NCBI GenBank assembly: GCA_029561345.1
Contig: JAKQJC010000001.1
Location: forward strand, 340,777-404,776
Direction of reading: 5' to 3'
Source of the DNA: Chloroflexota bacterium
GTDB taxonomy: Bacteria; Chloroflexota; Anaerolineae; Anaerolineales; Anaerolineaceae
Length of the DNA stretch: 64,000 nucleotides
Under the pieces are notes generated by a model, which saw only the letters and a list, made by a program, of their open reading frames with translations, did not search any database and was not told the DNA's origin. A program made the position numbers and the translations under genes. Positions 27,052 to 35,024 of the stretch are shown piece after piece; positions within the stretch are counted from its first letter, which is position 1, and each line of letters opens with the position of its first letter.

Positions 27052-28293
27052 ATGGGACAAATGGTAGGGTATCGCTGCTCTCTTTGCGGGAAGGAATATG
27101 CGCCCAATAGCGTCACCTATACCTGCCCGGCAGATGGCGGTAATCTGGATGTGATGCTGGATTACGAACTCATCTGGAAGCAATCTTATCTGCATTCGTT
27201 GGCAACGGAAGCAGAACCTTCGTTATGGCGGTATCTGCATCTGCTGCCGGTGGATGATCCGGGCGGAGAAGGTACGCCGCTGCGGCAGGCTGGCTGGACA
27301 CCTATATATCAGCCGCCAGCTTTATCGGTCAGCCTGGGTATTGAAAATCTTTGGGTCAAGGATGAAGGCCGCAACCCGACCGCTTCTTTCAAAGACCGCG
27401 CCAGCGCCGTGGTGGTGGCGCGGGCGAGGCAGATTAAGGCAGGGGTGGTGGTGACGGCTTCAACGGGCAACGCAGGGGCGGCCCTGGCCGGCATGGCAGC
27501 AGCTGTTGGGCAGAAGGCTGTGATTCTGGCGCCGCGAACAGCCCCGCCCGCAAAGATCACCCAGCTTCTGATATACGGCGCTAAAGTGATTCTGGTGGAT
27601 GGCAATTATGATGCCGCTTTTGACCTGGCGTTGGAAGCAGCGCAGGAATTTGGCTGGTACTGCCGGAACACGGGGTATAATCCTTTCACCCTGGAAGGCA
27701 AGAAGACGGCGGCCTTTGAAATTTGGGAGTCGCTGGTTTTGCCGATGGGCGACCGTTCCAAACCGCTGTGCGTTTTTGTCTCAGTCGGCGATGGCAATAT
27801 CATTTCGGGCCTGCACAAGGGATTCAAGGATCTATACAACCTGGGCTGGATGGAGCAAATGCCGCGCTTGTTCGGTGTGCAGACCAGCGGATCGGCGGCG
27901 GTGGCCAATGCCTTTTTTGCCGGCACGGAAAAAATTCAACCGGTGAAAGCTGACACCCTGGCAGACAGCATTTCGGTGGATTTACCGCGCGACGGTGTGC
28001 GGGCGGTGCGGGCTGCCCGAGAGACCAATGGGGCTTATGTGGTGGTGGATGATGCAGATATCCTGAAAGCGATGGCTGATTTTGGCAGGGTTGGTATTTT
28101 TGCCGAGCCCGCTGGCGCTACGGCTTATGCAGGGCTGAAGCACGCTGTGGCGAATGGGCTGATCCAGGCAGATGACCCCGTGCTGGTGATGAACACCGGC
28201 AATGGCTTGAAGGATATCAAAGCTGCCATGCAGGCGATGACCGGCGCACCGGTCATCGAACCGAGCTTGCAGGCTTTGAAAAGTGTGGTATAA
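27052..28293 (+). CDS. threonine-synthase-like PLP enzyme with zinc ribbon
   Basis: A 413-residue fold-type II PLP protein. A ribbon-like N terminus has Cys9, Cys12 and Cys25 (RCSLCGKEY...YTCPADGG); the usual fourth Cys is missing. The PLP lysine is Lys114 in NPTASFKDRAS and the phosphate loop is TASTGNAGAAL. The domain order is that of threonine synthase, but there are no threonine-pathway genes near. In the purine clusters I know, a PLP lyase (YgeX, 2,3-diaminopropionate ammonia-lyase) does the last carbon step, and this protein or the PLP protein at 29309 could fill that place. That is inference; O-phosphohomoserine remains the default substrate by homology. AAAGGAGG precedes the ATG. Confidence 0.82.
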   Translation: MGQMVGYRCSLCGKEYAPNSVTYTCPADGGNLDVMLDYELIWKQSYLHSLATEAEPSLWRYLHLLPVDDPGGEGTPLRQAGWTPIYQPPALSVSLGIENLWVKDEGRNPTASFKDRASAVVVARARQIKAGVVVTASTGNAGAALAGMAAAVGQKAVILAPRTAPPAKITQLLIYGAKVILVDGNYDAAFDLALEAAQEFGWYCRNTGYNPFTLEGKKTAAFEIWESLVLPMGDRSKPLCVFVSVGDGNIISGLHKGFKDLYNLGWMEQMPRLFGVQTSGSAAVANAFFAGTEKIQPVKADTLADSISVDLPRDGVRAVRAARETNGAYVVVDDADILKAMADFGRVGIFAEPAGATAYAGLKHAVANGLIQADDPVLVMNTGNGLKDIKAAMQAMTGAPVIEPSLQALKSVV

Positions 28294-28342
28294 GGAAGCG
28301 TGTGGCACGTAAAGAAAATCACTTCAATAAAAAGGAAGATGA

Positions 28343-29293
28343 ATGAAACCAGTTTTTTCTATTATTGCTCCGATTTATAATGAGGAGGATTGTTTGCCGC
28401 TGCTGTATGAGCGGGTGAAGGGCGTGATGGATCAGACCGGCGAGCCCTGGGAACTGATTCTGGTAGATGATGGCTCGCGGGATAAATCCAACGAGATTAT
28501 CCTGTCGCTGAATAAAAAAGATGAACGCGTCAAGCCAGTCATTTTTGCGCGCAATTTTGGCCATCAGATTGCCGTGACGGCCGGGCTGGATTACAGCCAG
28601 GGTGATGCGGTGGTGGTGATTGACGCCGACCTGCAGGATCCGCCTGAAGTGATTCTGGAACTCATCGCCAAGTGGCGTGAAGGTTACGAAGTGGTTTATG
28701 CGGTGCGGGCAGAACGGGAAGGCGAGAGCTGGTTTAAAAAAATCACCGCTTCCATGTTTTACCGGATCATCTTCCGCATCACGGATGTGAATATTCCGCT
28801 GGATACCGGCGATTTCCGTCTGCTCGACCGCAAGATGGTCAACGTGATGAATCAGATGCGTGAAAAACACCGCTTTTTACGGGGTATGTCGTCCTGGGTG
28901 GGGTTCAAGCAGGTTGGCGTTTCCTATAAGCGGGCAGCGCGTTTTGCTGGATCAACCAAATATCCTTTCAAAAAAATGCTGAAGCTGGCGTTGAATGCCA
29001 TCACCAGTTTCTCATATTTTCCTCTGCAGGTGGCCACTTACTTTGGTTTTATCGCCGCTGGCCTGAGCATTCTCACCATCCCCGTGGTGATTATCATGCG
29101 GGCGATTGGCTCACAGAATTTCCTTGGGCAGGCCTCAACGCTGATCGCGGTCCTGTTCCTGGGCGGGGTACAACTGATCTCGCTGGGTATTCTGGGTGAA
29201 TATATCGGCCGGATTTATGATGAGGTCAAAGGCCGCCCATTGTATGTGGTGCGCCAGGCACCTGAAAAAGAAAATTCGCCTGAACAGGCATAA
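28343..29293 (+). CDS. family 2 glycosyltransferase with C-terminal membrane anchor (DPM1/GtrB/ArnC-like)
   Basis: A 316-residue membrane-bound glycosyltransferase. [15 protein letters not shown] opens the GT-A fold, [13 protein letters not shown] holds the DxD metal site, and [13 protein letters not shown] is the acceptor-side motif of polyprenyl-phosphate sugar transferases. Two hydrophobic hairpins at about 230-290 ([38 protein letters not shown]) anchor it. Such enzymes load glucose, mannose or aminoarabinose onto a lipid carrier. Its place between two PLP genes of the purine cluster is odd and does not suggest a purine role. Confidence 0.88.
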   Translation: MKPVFSIIAPIYNEEDCLPLLYERVKGVMDQTGEPWELILVDDGSRDKSNEIILSLNKKDERVKPVIFARNFGHQIAVTAGLDYSQGDAVVVIDADLQDPPEVILELIAKWREGYEVVYAVRAEREGESWFKKITASMFYRIIFRITDVNIPLDTGDFRLLDRKMVNVMNQMREKHRFLRGMSSWVGFKQVGVSYKRAARFAGSTKYPFKKMLKLALNAITSFSYFPLQVATYFGFIAAGLSILTIPVVIIMRAIGSQNFLGQASTLIAVLFLGGVQLISLGILGEYIGRIYDEVKGRPLYVVRQAPEKENSPEQA

Positions 29294-29308
29294 AAAAGGA
29301 GAGAACTC

Positions 29309-30784
29309 ATGCCGAAAATTGATTTAACCCTGCATCCGGACCGTCTGGAACGCACTATTAAGCGGGTGCGCGACCTGGGGATTATCATCCCCACCTTTGC
29401 GCAGATGAAAAACCCGGCCCTGATTCCCGACAAGATCAAAGCCCAATTGAAGGGCGTTGGCCTGTGGGATGTGGCCCCGCGCAACTTATTCCGCATCACC
29501 TGGCACAATGAACCGGTGGCTTCAGGCGGCGGATTTGGCGGCGTGAATTACCTGGAACTGCCTTCCAGCCTGACCGGCGTGCCGGCGCGGATTGTGGTGC
29601 TGGTGGGAAAGTGGTTCCCCACCGGCGCGCATAAAGTTGGAGCGGCATTTGGCTGTCTGGTTCCCCGCCTGGTAACCGGCCAGTTTGACCCGACCACCCA
29701 GAAAGCCGTCTGGCCTTCAACGGGCAATTACTGCCGCGGTGGCGCCTATGATTCAGCGCTGCTGGCCTGCCAATCCATCGCCATTTTGCCGGAAGGCATG
29801 AGCCGCGAGCGGTTTGAATGGCTGTCGAAAATTGCCGGCGAAGTGATTGCCACGCCGGGCAGCGAATCGAATGTGAAGGAAATTTTCGATAAGTGCTGGG
29901 AACTGCGCAAATCGGGGCAGGATCTGATGATCTTCAACCAGTTTGAGGAATTCGGGAACTATCTCTGGCACTATGAAGTGACCGGCCATGCCATGGAAGA
30001 AGTGCTGCACAGGGTGATGGGACCGAAGGATGCCTACCGCGGCATGACCTCAGCCACTGGTTCTGCCGGCACGATCGCCAGCGGCGATTACCTGAAGCAG
30101 ATTTTCCCCGGCAGCAAAATTGTGGCCTCTGAAGCGCTGCAGTGCCCGACCCTGCTGGAAAATGGTTTTGGCGCGCACCGTATCGAGGGTATTGGCGACA
30201 AGCACGTGCCGTGGATCCACAATACCAAGAACACCGACATGGTGGTGGCGATTGACGACCAGGCAGTGGTCAACCTGGCGCGGCTATTCAATGAGCCGGC
30301 CGGACAGGCTTACCTGGTAAAACAGGGCGTGCCAGAGGCGGTGGTGAGCCAGCTCAATTTGCTGGGCTTCTCGGGCATTTCCAATGTTCTATCGGCGATC
30401 AAATTCGCCAAGTATTATGAACTGGGCGAGCATGATGTGGTGCTGACGGTGCTGACCGATTCCATGCAGCTTTACGGCAGCCGCCTGGTGGAGATGCACC
30501 AGGAATTTGGCGAATATACCGCGATGAATGCCGCGGCAGATGATGCCCGTTACCTTAAGGGGCAGGCAACCGATAACCTGCTGGAACTGCGCTTCACTGA
30601 CCGCCGCCGCATTCATAACCTGAAATATTACACCTGGGTTGAACAGCAGGGCCGCACCTATGAAGAAATTCAGGCCCAGTGGCAAGATGATGACTATTGG
30701 ACCAGCACGCAAATGCAGGCGGATGAAATTGACGCCCTGATCACCGAATTCAATGATCGCGCTGGTGTGTTGAAGGCCCTGTAA
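29309..30784 (+). CDS. fold-type II PLP-dependent enzyme of unknown reaction
   Basis: A 491-residue enzyme of the tryptophan synthase beta/cysteine synthase superfamily. The Schiff-base lysine is predicted as Lys109 in PTGAHKVGAAF (compare GAHK in TrpB), the phosphate loop as SATGSAGTIASG. A long N-terminal part (about 1-80) and C-terminal part (about 400-491, with EEIQAQWQDDDYW) exceed the 300-350 residues of cysteine synthase. It is unlike classical YgeX as far as I can judge, yet it occupies a similar position, before the hydantoinase gene. Likely a lyase or beta-replacing enzyme on an amino acid released from purine or pyrimidine rings (inference). GGAGAG lies 5 bases before the ATG. Confidence 0.78.
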   Translation: MPKIDLTLHPDRLERTIKRVRDLGIIIPTFAQMKNPALIPDKIKAQLKGVGLWDVAPRNLFRITWHNEPVASGGGFGGVNYLELPSSLTGVPARIVVLVGKWFPTGAHKVGAAFGCLVPRLVTGQFDPTTQKAVWPSTGNYCRGGAYDSALLACQSIAILPEGMSRERFEWLSKIAGEVIATPGSESNVKEIFDKCWELRKSGQDLMIFNQFEEFGNYLWHYEVTGHAMEEVLHRVMGPKDAYRGMTSATGSAGTIASGDYLKQIFPGSKIVASEALQCPTLLENGFGAHRIEGIGDKHVPWIHNTKNTDMVVAIDDQAVVNLARLFNEPAGQAYLVKQGVPEAVVSQLNLLGFSGISNVLSAIKFAKYYELGEHDVVLTVLTDSMQLYGSRLVEMHQEFGEYTAMNAAADDARYLKGQATDNLLELRFTDRRRIHNLKYYTWVEQQGRTYEEIQAQWQDDDYWTSTQMQADEIDALITEFNDRAGVLKAL

Positions 30785-30818
30785 TTCAGGCAGAGCGACT
30801 GACCCCACCCCGGCACCC

Positions 30819-31373
30819 ATGACCGCCTTTTTACCGGCTTCTGCGCTAGTTTTGGTGGCTGTTTGCCCGGCCCCGCGCGACCTGGAATTGGCGCGGGTGT
30901 TGGGGTGGTATCGTATTCCCCTGCGAAAAGCGCCTAAAGTTGTGGATGTGGATTACCTGGCGTTTTACCAGACGGCCGCGTTTGGCAAAGATGAACGCTG
31001 GAAGGTGAACACGCTGGCAGAAGTGCGCGGGCATGAACTGACCACCCGTGCGGCATTGCTGCGCGACGAGCCGGACCATCCCCGCGCCAATGAAGAGTAT
31101 TACAAAATTCAGCTTGGCAATCTGATCCACCTTTCCACGCCGATTGAGGCCGGAAATTGGAAACGGCTGACGTTTCTTTATACCACAGGAGATTATGTCA
31201 ACCGGGCGGCGACGCTGAAAGACCTGGTGGTGCGGGATGAGGAACGTGACATTTTGTGGCATTCTCTGCGTGAGCGCAGCCTGCAATCCGGACGTTATCA
31301 ACCAGCCGACCTGCCGGAACTGCCGCTGGACGAGGATATTTTGCTGCTTTTGGGCGGATTAATGCTCAAGTGA
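30819..31373 (+). CDS. conserved-looking protein of unknown function (184 aa)
   Basis: A 184-residue soluble protein, opening with ALVLVAVCPAPRDLELARVL then WYRIPLRKAPKVVDVDYLAFYQT. Charged and aromatic residues are spread as in a globular alpha/beta domain and no membrane segment is present. I have the impression of similar proteins in Chloroflexota and cyanobacteria but cannot name a family. The ATG at 30819 lacks a ribosome site; an in-frame GTG in the VLVAV region could be the true start. It lies 34 bases after the PLP gene and 14 bases before the hydantoinase gene, so it is probably co-transcribed, though its function need not be shared. Confidence 0.7.
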   Translation: MTAFLPASALVLVAVCPAPRDLELARVLGWYRIPLRKAPKVVDVDYLAFYQTAAFGKDERWKVNTLAEVRGHELTTRAALLRDEPDHPRANEEYYKIQLGNLIHLSTPIEAGNWKRLTFLYTTGDYVNRAATLKDLVVRDEERDILWHSLRERSLQSGRYQPADLPELPLDEDILLLLGGLMLK

Positions 31374-31387
31374 AGGAGTGAAACATT

Positions 31388-32809
31388 ATGACCCTGATCA
31401 TTAAAAATGGAACCTGCATTACCGCAGCCGAAACCTTCACCGCAGATATCCGGGTGGAAGGCGGCAAAATTGCGCTGGTGGGGCAAAACCTGGATACGGA
31501 GAATGCCGAAGTGGTGGATGCCAGCGGCAAACTGGTGATGCCGGGCGGGGTGGATGCCCATACGCATTTTGACCTGCCCATGCCAGGAACGGTATCCTCA
31601 GATGATCATTACACTGGTCACAAGGCGGCGGCTTTTGGCGGCACGACTACGGTGATGGATTTCATACCGCAGGGGGCCGGTTCAATGAAACAAAACGTGG
31701 ATGCCTGGCAGCAAAAGGTCAGCGCCAAAGCCGCGATTGATTACACCTTTCACATGAATGTGACGCGTTTTGATGACCAGGTTGCCGCAGACCTGCCAGG
31801 ACTGGCTGCGGATGGCATTCGCAGCATCAAGGTGTTTATGGCCTATAACGGCCGTTTGCGCCTTAGCGATGGAGATATTTTCCAGGCGTTGCGCATAGCA
31901 AAAAAGGCGGGCATTCTGACCATGCTGCACGCTGAAAATGGCGATGTCATTGACTTGCTGGTGGCCGAAGCCCTGGCTGCCGGGAATAAAACCCCCGAAT
32001 ACCATGCCCTCACACGGCCGGCCTGGGGTGTGGTGGAGGCTGTGCTGCGCGGGGCGGCCCTTTCAGGGCAGGCGGACGGCGCGCCGTTGTATGTGGTGCA
32101 TATGAATGCGGCCGGCGAAGTGGACCAGCTGCGCTATGCGCGTGAGCACGGCTTGCCGGTGATGGGGGAGACCTGCCCGCAATATCTGTTTTTTACCATT
32201 GACCATTTGCGCCGCCCGGACGGAGCAAAATGGGTTTGTTCGCCGCCCATGCGCACCCATGAAGATAACCAGGCCCTGTGGCGCGGCCTGACGGATGGCA
32301 CTTTGCAGGTGATGGGCACGGATCATTGCCCCTTTTTCTTTGATGGTACAAAGCCCATCATCTATGAGGGGAAACCGGTAGCCATTCCGGGCAAGGAACT
32401 GGGAGCGGACGATTTCACAAAAATTCCCAACGGTCTGCCGGGGGTTGGCGACCGCCTGCCTGTTCTATGGACTTATGGGGTGCGGGCCGGCCGGCTGACC
32501 CCCAACCAGTTTGTGGCCATGAATGCCACCAACCCGGCGCGCATCTTTGGTTTGTACCCGCAAAAAGGTACTTTGATGCCGGGCGCAGATGCGGATCTGG
32601 CGATTTGGGATCCGGAAAAGCGCCTGATTTACGGTGTTGGGGTGGCTCAACACCGCACCGATTACAATTTGTATGAAGATTGGGAACTGGTGGGCATGCC
32701 CGAAAAGGTGTTTCTGCGCGGACAGCTCATTGTGGATGGGCAGCGTTGGCTTGGAAAAGCTGGCCAGGGACAATACCTGGCACGGCGCAGTGCGGGTGAG
32801 GTGCTTTAA
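31388..32809 (+). CDS. hydA: dihydropyrimidinase/hydantoinase
   Basis: A 473-residue cyclic amidohydrolase. GGVDAHTHFDLPMPGT gives the HxH metal pair, RSIKVFMAY the lysine that is carboxylated to bridge two zinc ions, then HAEN, VHMNAAGEV and MGTDHCPF supply the remaining ligands. It opens cyclic ureides such as dihydrouracil or hydantoin to carbamoyl amino acids. In E. coli the homologue HyuA lies with YgeW, YgeX, YgeY and YqeA, so here it most likely opens a ring derived from purines. AAGGAG lies about 8 bases before the ATG. It is the last gene of the purine set, only 5 bases before the membrane trio. Confidence 0.92.
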   Translation: MTLIIKNGTCITAAETFTADIRVEGGKIALVGQNLDTENAEVVDASGKLVMPGGVDAHTHFDLPMPGTVSSDDHYTGHKAAAFGGTTTVMDFIPQGAGSMKQNVDAWQQKVSAKAAIDYTFHMNVTRFDDQVAADLPGLAADGIRSIKVFMAYNGRLRLSDGDIFQALRIAKKAGILTMLHAENGDVIDLLVAEALAAGNKTPEYHALTRPAWGVVEAVLRGAALSGQADGAPLYVVHMNAAGEVDQLRYAREHGLPVMGETCPQYLFFTIDHLRRPDGAKWVCSPPMRTHEDNQALWRGLTDGTLQVMGTDHCPFFFDGTKPIIYEGKPVAIPGKELGADDFTKIPNGLPGVGDRLPVLWTYGVRAGRLTPNQFVAMNATNPARIFGLYPQKGTLMPGADADLAIWDPEKRLIYGVGVAQHRTDYNLYEDWELVGMPEKVFLRGQLIVDGQRWLGKAGQGQYLARRSAGEVL

Positions 32810-32814
32810 GTTTT

Positions 32815-34422
32815 ATGACGTTGCTGATTCCAATCGGGCTGCTCTTAACAGCCACCCTTCTTGTGGCTGTGCTGCACTGGGTGCGGCCTGGTTTTGGTTT
32901 ATCCTGGCTGGGGGCGCTGGGCCTGGCTTTTCTGGCCTGGCTGGCTTTGATTTTCCTGGGCACCCGGCTTCCAGAATCCTGGCTGCCGCTGGCCAATGAT
33001 TTTCCCTTTCAGGCTTCAACGACTTTATTCCTGCTGGATGCCATTTCATGGCCTTATGCGGTGATGCTGACCACCCTGGCAGTGGCTGTGATGCTGACAG
33101 AAGCTGCCCGTACGCAGTATAAGTTTAACCCGATGAGTTGGTCATCCACCATGCTGATGACAGCCGCCGGACTGGTGGCAGTGATGGCAGGAAATCCATT
33201 TACGCTGGCGATTGGCTGGACGGCGGTGGATGTGGTGGAACTGGCGATTATGTTGAGCGGGGCTGCCGAGCAGCGCCTCAGTGAGCGGATTGTGGTGGCC
33301 TTTGGGGTGCGGGTGATTGGCACCCTTCTGATGATTTTTGGTATGTCCATCAGCCGTTTGCCCGGCGACACTTTTGATCTTTCGCTGCTATCTGAAACAG
33401 GGATTCTGTTTTTTATCCTGGCGTGTGGGCTGCGGCTGGGCATTCTGCCTCTGCACCAACCCTTTTCACAGGAACCACGGCTACGCCGCGGTTTGGGAAA
33501 TATGCTGCGGCTGGTGCCACCTGCTGCGGCACTGGTTTGCGCTGCCCGGCTTCCAGCCTCAACATCAACCCTGCTTTCTTCTGGATGGATCTTCTGGCTG
33601 TCAGGGCTGTTGGGCCTGGCTGTGGTTTATGGCTCTGTGATGTGGCTGTCGGCAAAAAATGAACTGGAAGGGCGTCCATTCTGGCTGATAGGTTGGAGCG
33701 GCCTGGCGATGATCTGCATTTTGCATGGACATCCCCAGGCCAGCCTGGCCTGGGGAGCAGCCTTGCTGCTGCCTGGAAGCCTGCTCTTCTTATACTCAGC
33801 CCGCTCCGTGAGATTGGTACTTCTACCTGCGTTGGGTTTCTGGGCCATCAGCGGGCTGCCATTTTCCATGACCGCCAGTGGTTGGGCAGGGGTATTGGAT
33901 GAAGGTTTCTCGTTATGGAATATTTTCATGGTTGTTAGCGTGGCTCTTTTCCTGACGGGTTATATCCGCCATGTGTTCAGAGAAGAGATGGCTTTTAGTG
34001 AGGTCGACCGTTGGGCTCAGGCAGTTTATCCGGCAGGCCTCCTGCTGATGGCGTTGATGCCGGTTTATTTTTTGATATGGGGATGGGAGGGCTCTGCTGT
34101 TTTGGGAAGCTGGTGGGCCGGCCTGACTGCAGTTGTTCTTTCTGTGGCTGTTTCTTGGTTTTTCGGAAGACCCAACCCTCAGGCGGAGACGACGCTGGAA
34201 GCCACCAGCCATTGGGCTGAAGATTTGACCAGCCCCTTGCTTGAAAGAATTGCGCCATTTCTACGCCTGGATTGGTTCTACAGCGGATTGTGGTCACTTT
34301 ACCGCGGTTTGCGCTGGCTGTTGAATGCCTGGACCCGTTTGCTGGAGGGTGATGGCGGCGTTTTATGGGCCATGGTTTTGTTGGCCCTTCTTGTCTCCAT
34401 TATTTCGGGGCTGTCATTATGA
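32815..34422 (+). CDS. complex I/Mrp antiporter-like membrane subunit, divergent
   Basis: A 535-residue polytopic membrane protein with roughly 13-14 hydrophobic segments. The segment ILACGLRLGILPLHQPFSQEP aligns in position and style with the KxxxxPLHxWLPDA motif of NuoL/M/N and Mrp subunits, so I place it in the proton-translocating quinone oxidoreductase superfamily. Key residues differ: the lysine before PLH is Arg, and the TM5 Glu region reads AIGWTAVDVVEL. The last 100 residues have an amphipathic stretch (DLTSPLLERIAPFLRLDW), recalling the C-terminal part of NuoL/MrpA proteins. ATGA overlap couples it to the next gene. No hydrophilic redox subunits are near. Confidence 0.75.
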   Translation: MTLLIPIGLLLTATLLVAVLHWVRPGFGLSWLGALGLAFLAWLALIFLGTRLPESWLPLANDFPFQASTTLFLLDAISWPYAVMLTTLAVAVMLTEAARTQYKFNPMSWSSTMLMTAAGLVAVMAGNPFTLAIGWTAVDVVELAIMLSGAAEQRLSERIVVAFGVRVIGTLLMIFGMSISRLPGDTFDLSLLSETGILFFILACGLRLGILPLHQPFSQEPRLRRGLGNMLRLVPPAAALVCAARLPASTSTLLSSGWIFWLSGLLGLAVVYGSVMWLSAKNELEGRPFWLIGWSGLAMICILHGHPQASLAWGAALLLPGSLLFLYSARSVRLVLLPALGFWAISGLPFSMTASGWAGVLDEGFSLWNIFMVVSVALFLTGYIRHVFREEMAFSEVDRWAQAVYPAGLLLMALMPVYFLIWGWEGSAVLGSWWAGLTAVVLSVAVSWFFGRPNPQAETTLEATSHWAEDLTSPLLERIAPFLRLDWFYSGLWSLYRGLRWLLNAWTRLLEGDGGVLWAMVLLALLVSIISGLSL

Positions 34423-35024
34423 ATTTTGAGATATTTGCAACTCCGGCCCTGGTCATTGTGATTCTGATGAGCATGTTGATTTTATTGCTGCGGGATTGGC
34501 GGTGGACGATTGCCAGCCTGGCCATTCAATACCTTGGCGTGTTTTTACTGGTAGGGGTTTACTGGCCCTTCAGCCTTGCCGTTGTCAAACTGGTGGTGGG
34601 GTGGATGTCTGGAGCGGTTTTGGGAACCACGCAGATGTCGGCCAGGCATACCCACGCCGATGAGCAGCCCATATCAAGTGTATTGTTTCGCCTGGTGGCA
34701 GCAGCCATGATCATTCTGGCCATTTTTGCCCTGACCAGCCAGCTCAACCAGGCCCCTCAAATCGCTGAAATCAGCCGGACTACGTTTGAGGGCAGCATGG
34801 TGCTGGTGGGAATGGGTTTGCTGCAGCTTGGCATGACAGCCCAACCCTTCCGTGTGGTGATTGGCCTGCTGACTGTGCTGGCCGGTTTTGAAGTGATGTA
34901 TTCGGCCGCCGAGTCATCCATTATGGTGACAGGGTTACTGGCCGGCATCAACCTGGGGCTGGCTTTTTTAGGCGCATATTTTATCTCTGTGGTGGATCCG
35001 CACGAGGAGGAACAAGCCGAATGA
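34419..35024 (+). CDS. six-helix membrane protein of an antiporter-like operon (HyfE/NuoK-like?)
   Basis: A 201-residue membrane protein with about six hydrophobic helices (LVIVILMSMLILLL, ASLAIQYLGVFLLVGVYW, VLFRLVAAAMIILAIFAL, SMVLVGMGLLQLGM, VVIGLLTVLAGFEVMYSAAESS, LLAGINLGLAFLGAYFI). The pattern Gly-Phe-Glu-Val-Met near the fifth helix is reminiscent of the Glu-containing helices of NuoK/HyfE subunits, which suggests homology but does not prove it. The ATG at 34419 overlaps the preceding stop (ATGA) and the next gene overlaps its stop in the same way, so the three products are made together and probably form one complex. Confidence 0.72.
   Translation: MNFEIFATPALVIVILMSMLILLLRDWRWTIASLAIQYLGVFLLVGVYWPFSLAVVKLVVGWMSGAVLGTTQMSARHTHADEQPISSVLFRLVAAAMIILAIFALTSQLNQAPQIAEISRTTFEGSMVLVGMGLLQLGMTAQPFRVVIGLLTVLAGFEVMYSAAESSIMVTGLLAGINLGLAFLGAYFISVVDPHEEEQAE

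Noticed and set aside
27052..28293. Plain threonine synthase of amino acid biosynthesis
   Set aside because: Not fully excluded, but location inside the purine cluster, the incomplete ribbon and lack of thrA/thrB neighbours make a confident thrC call unsafe.
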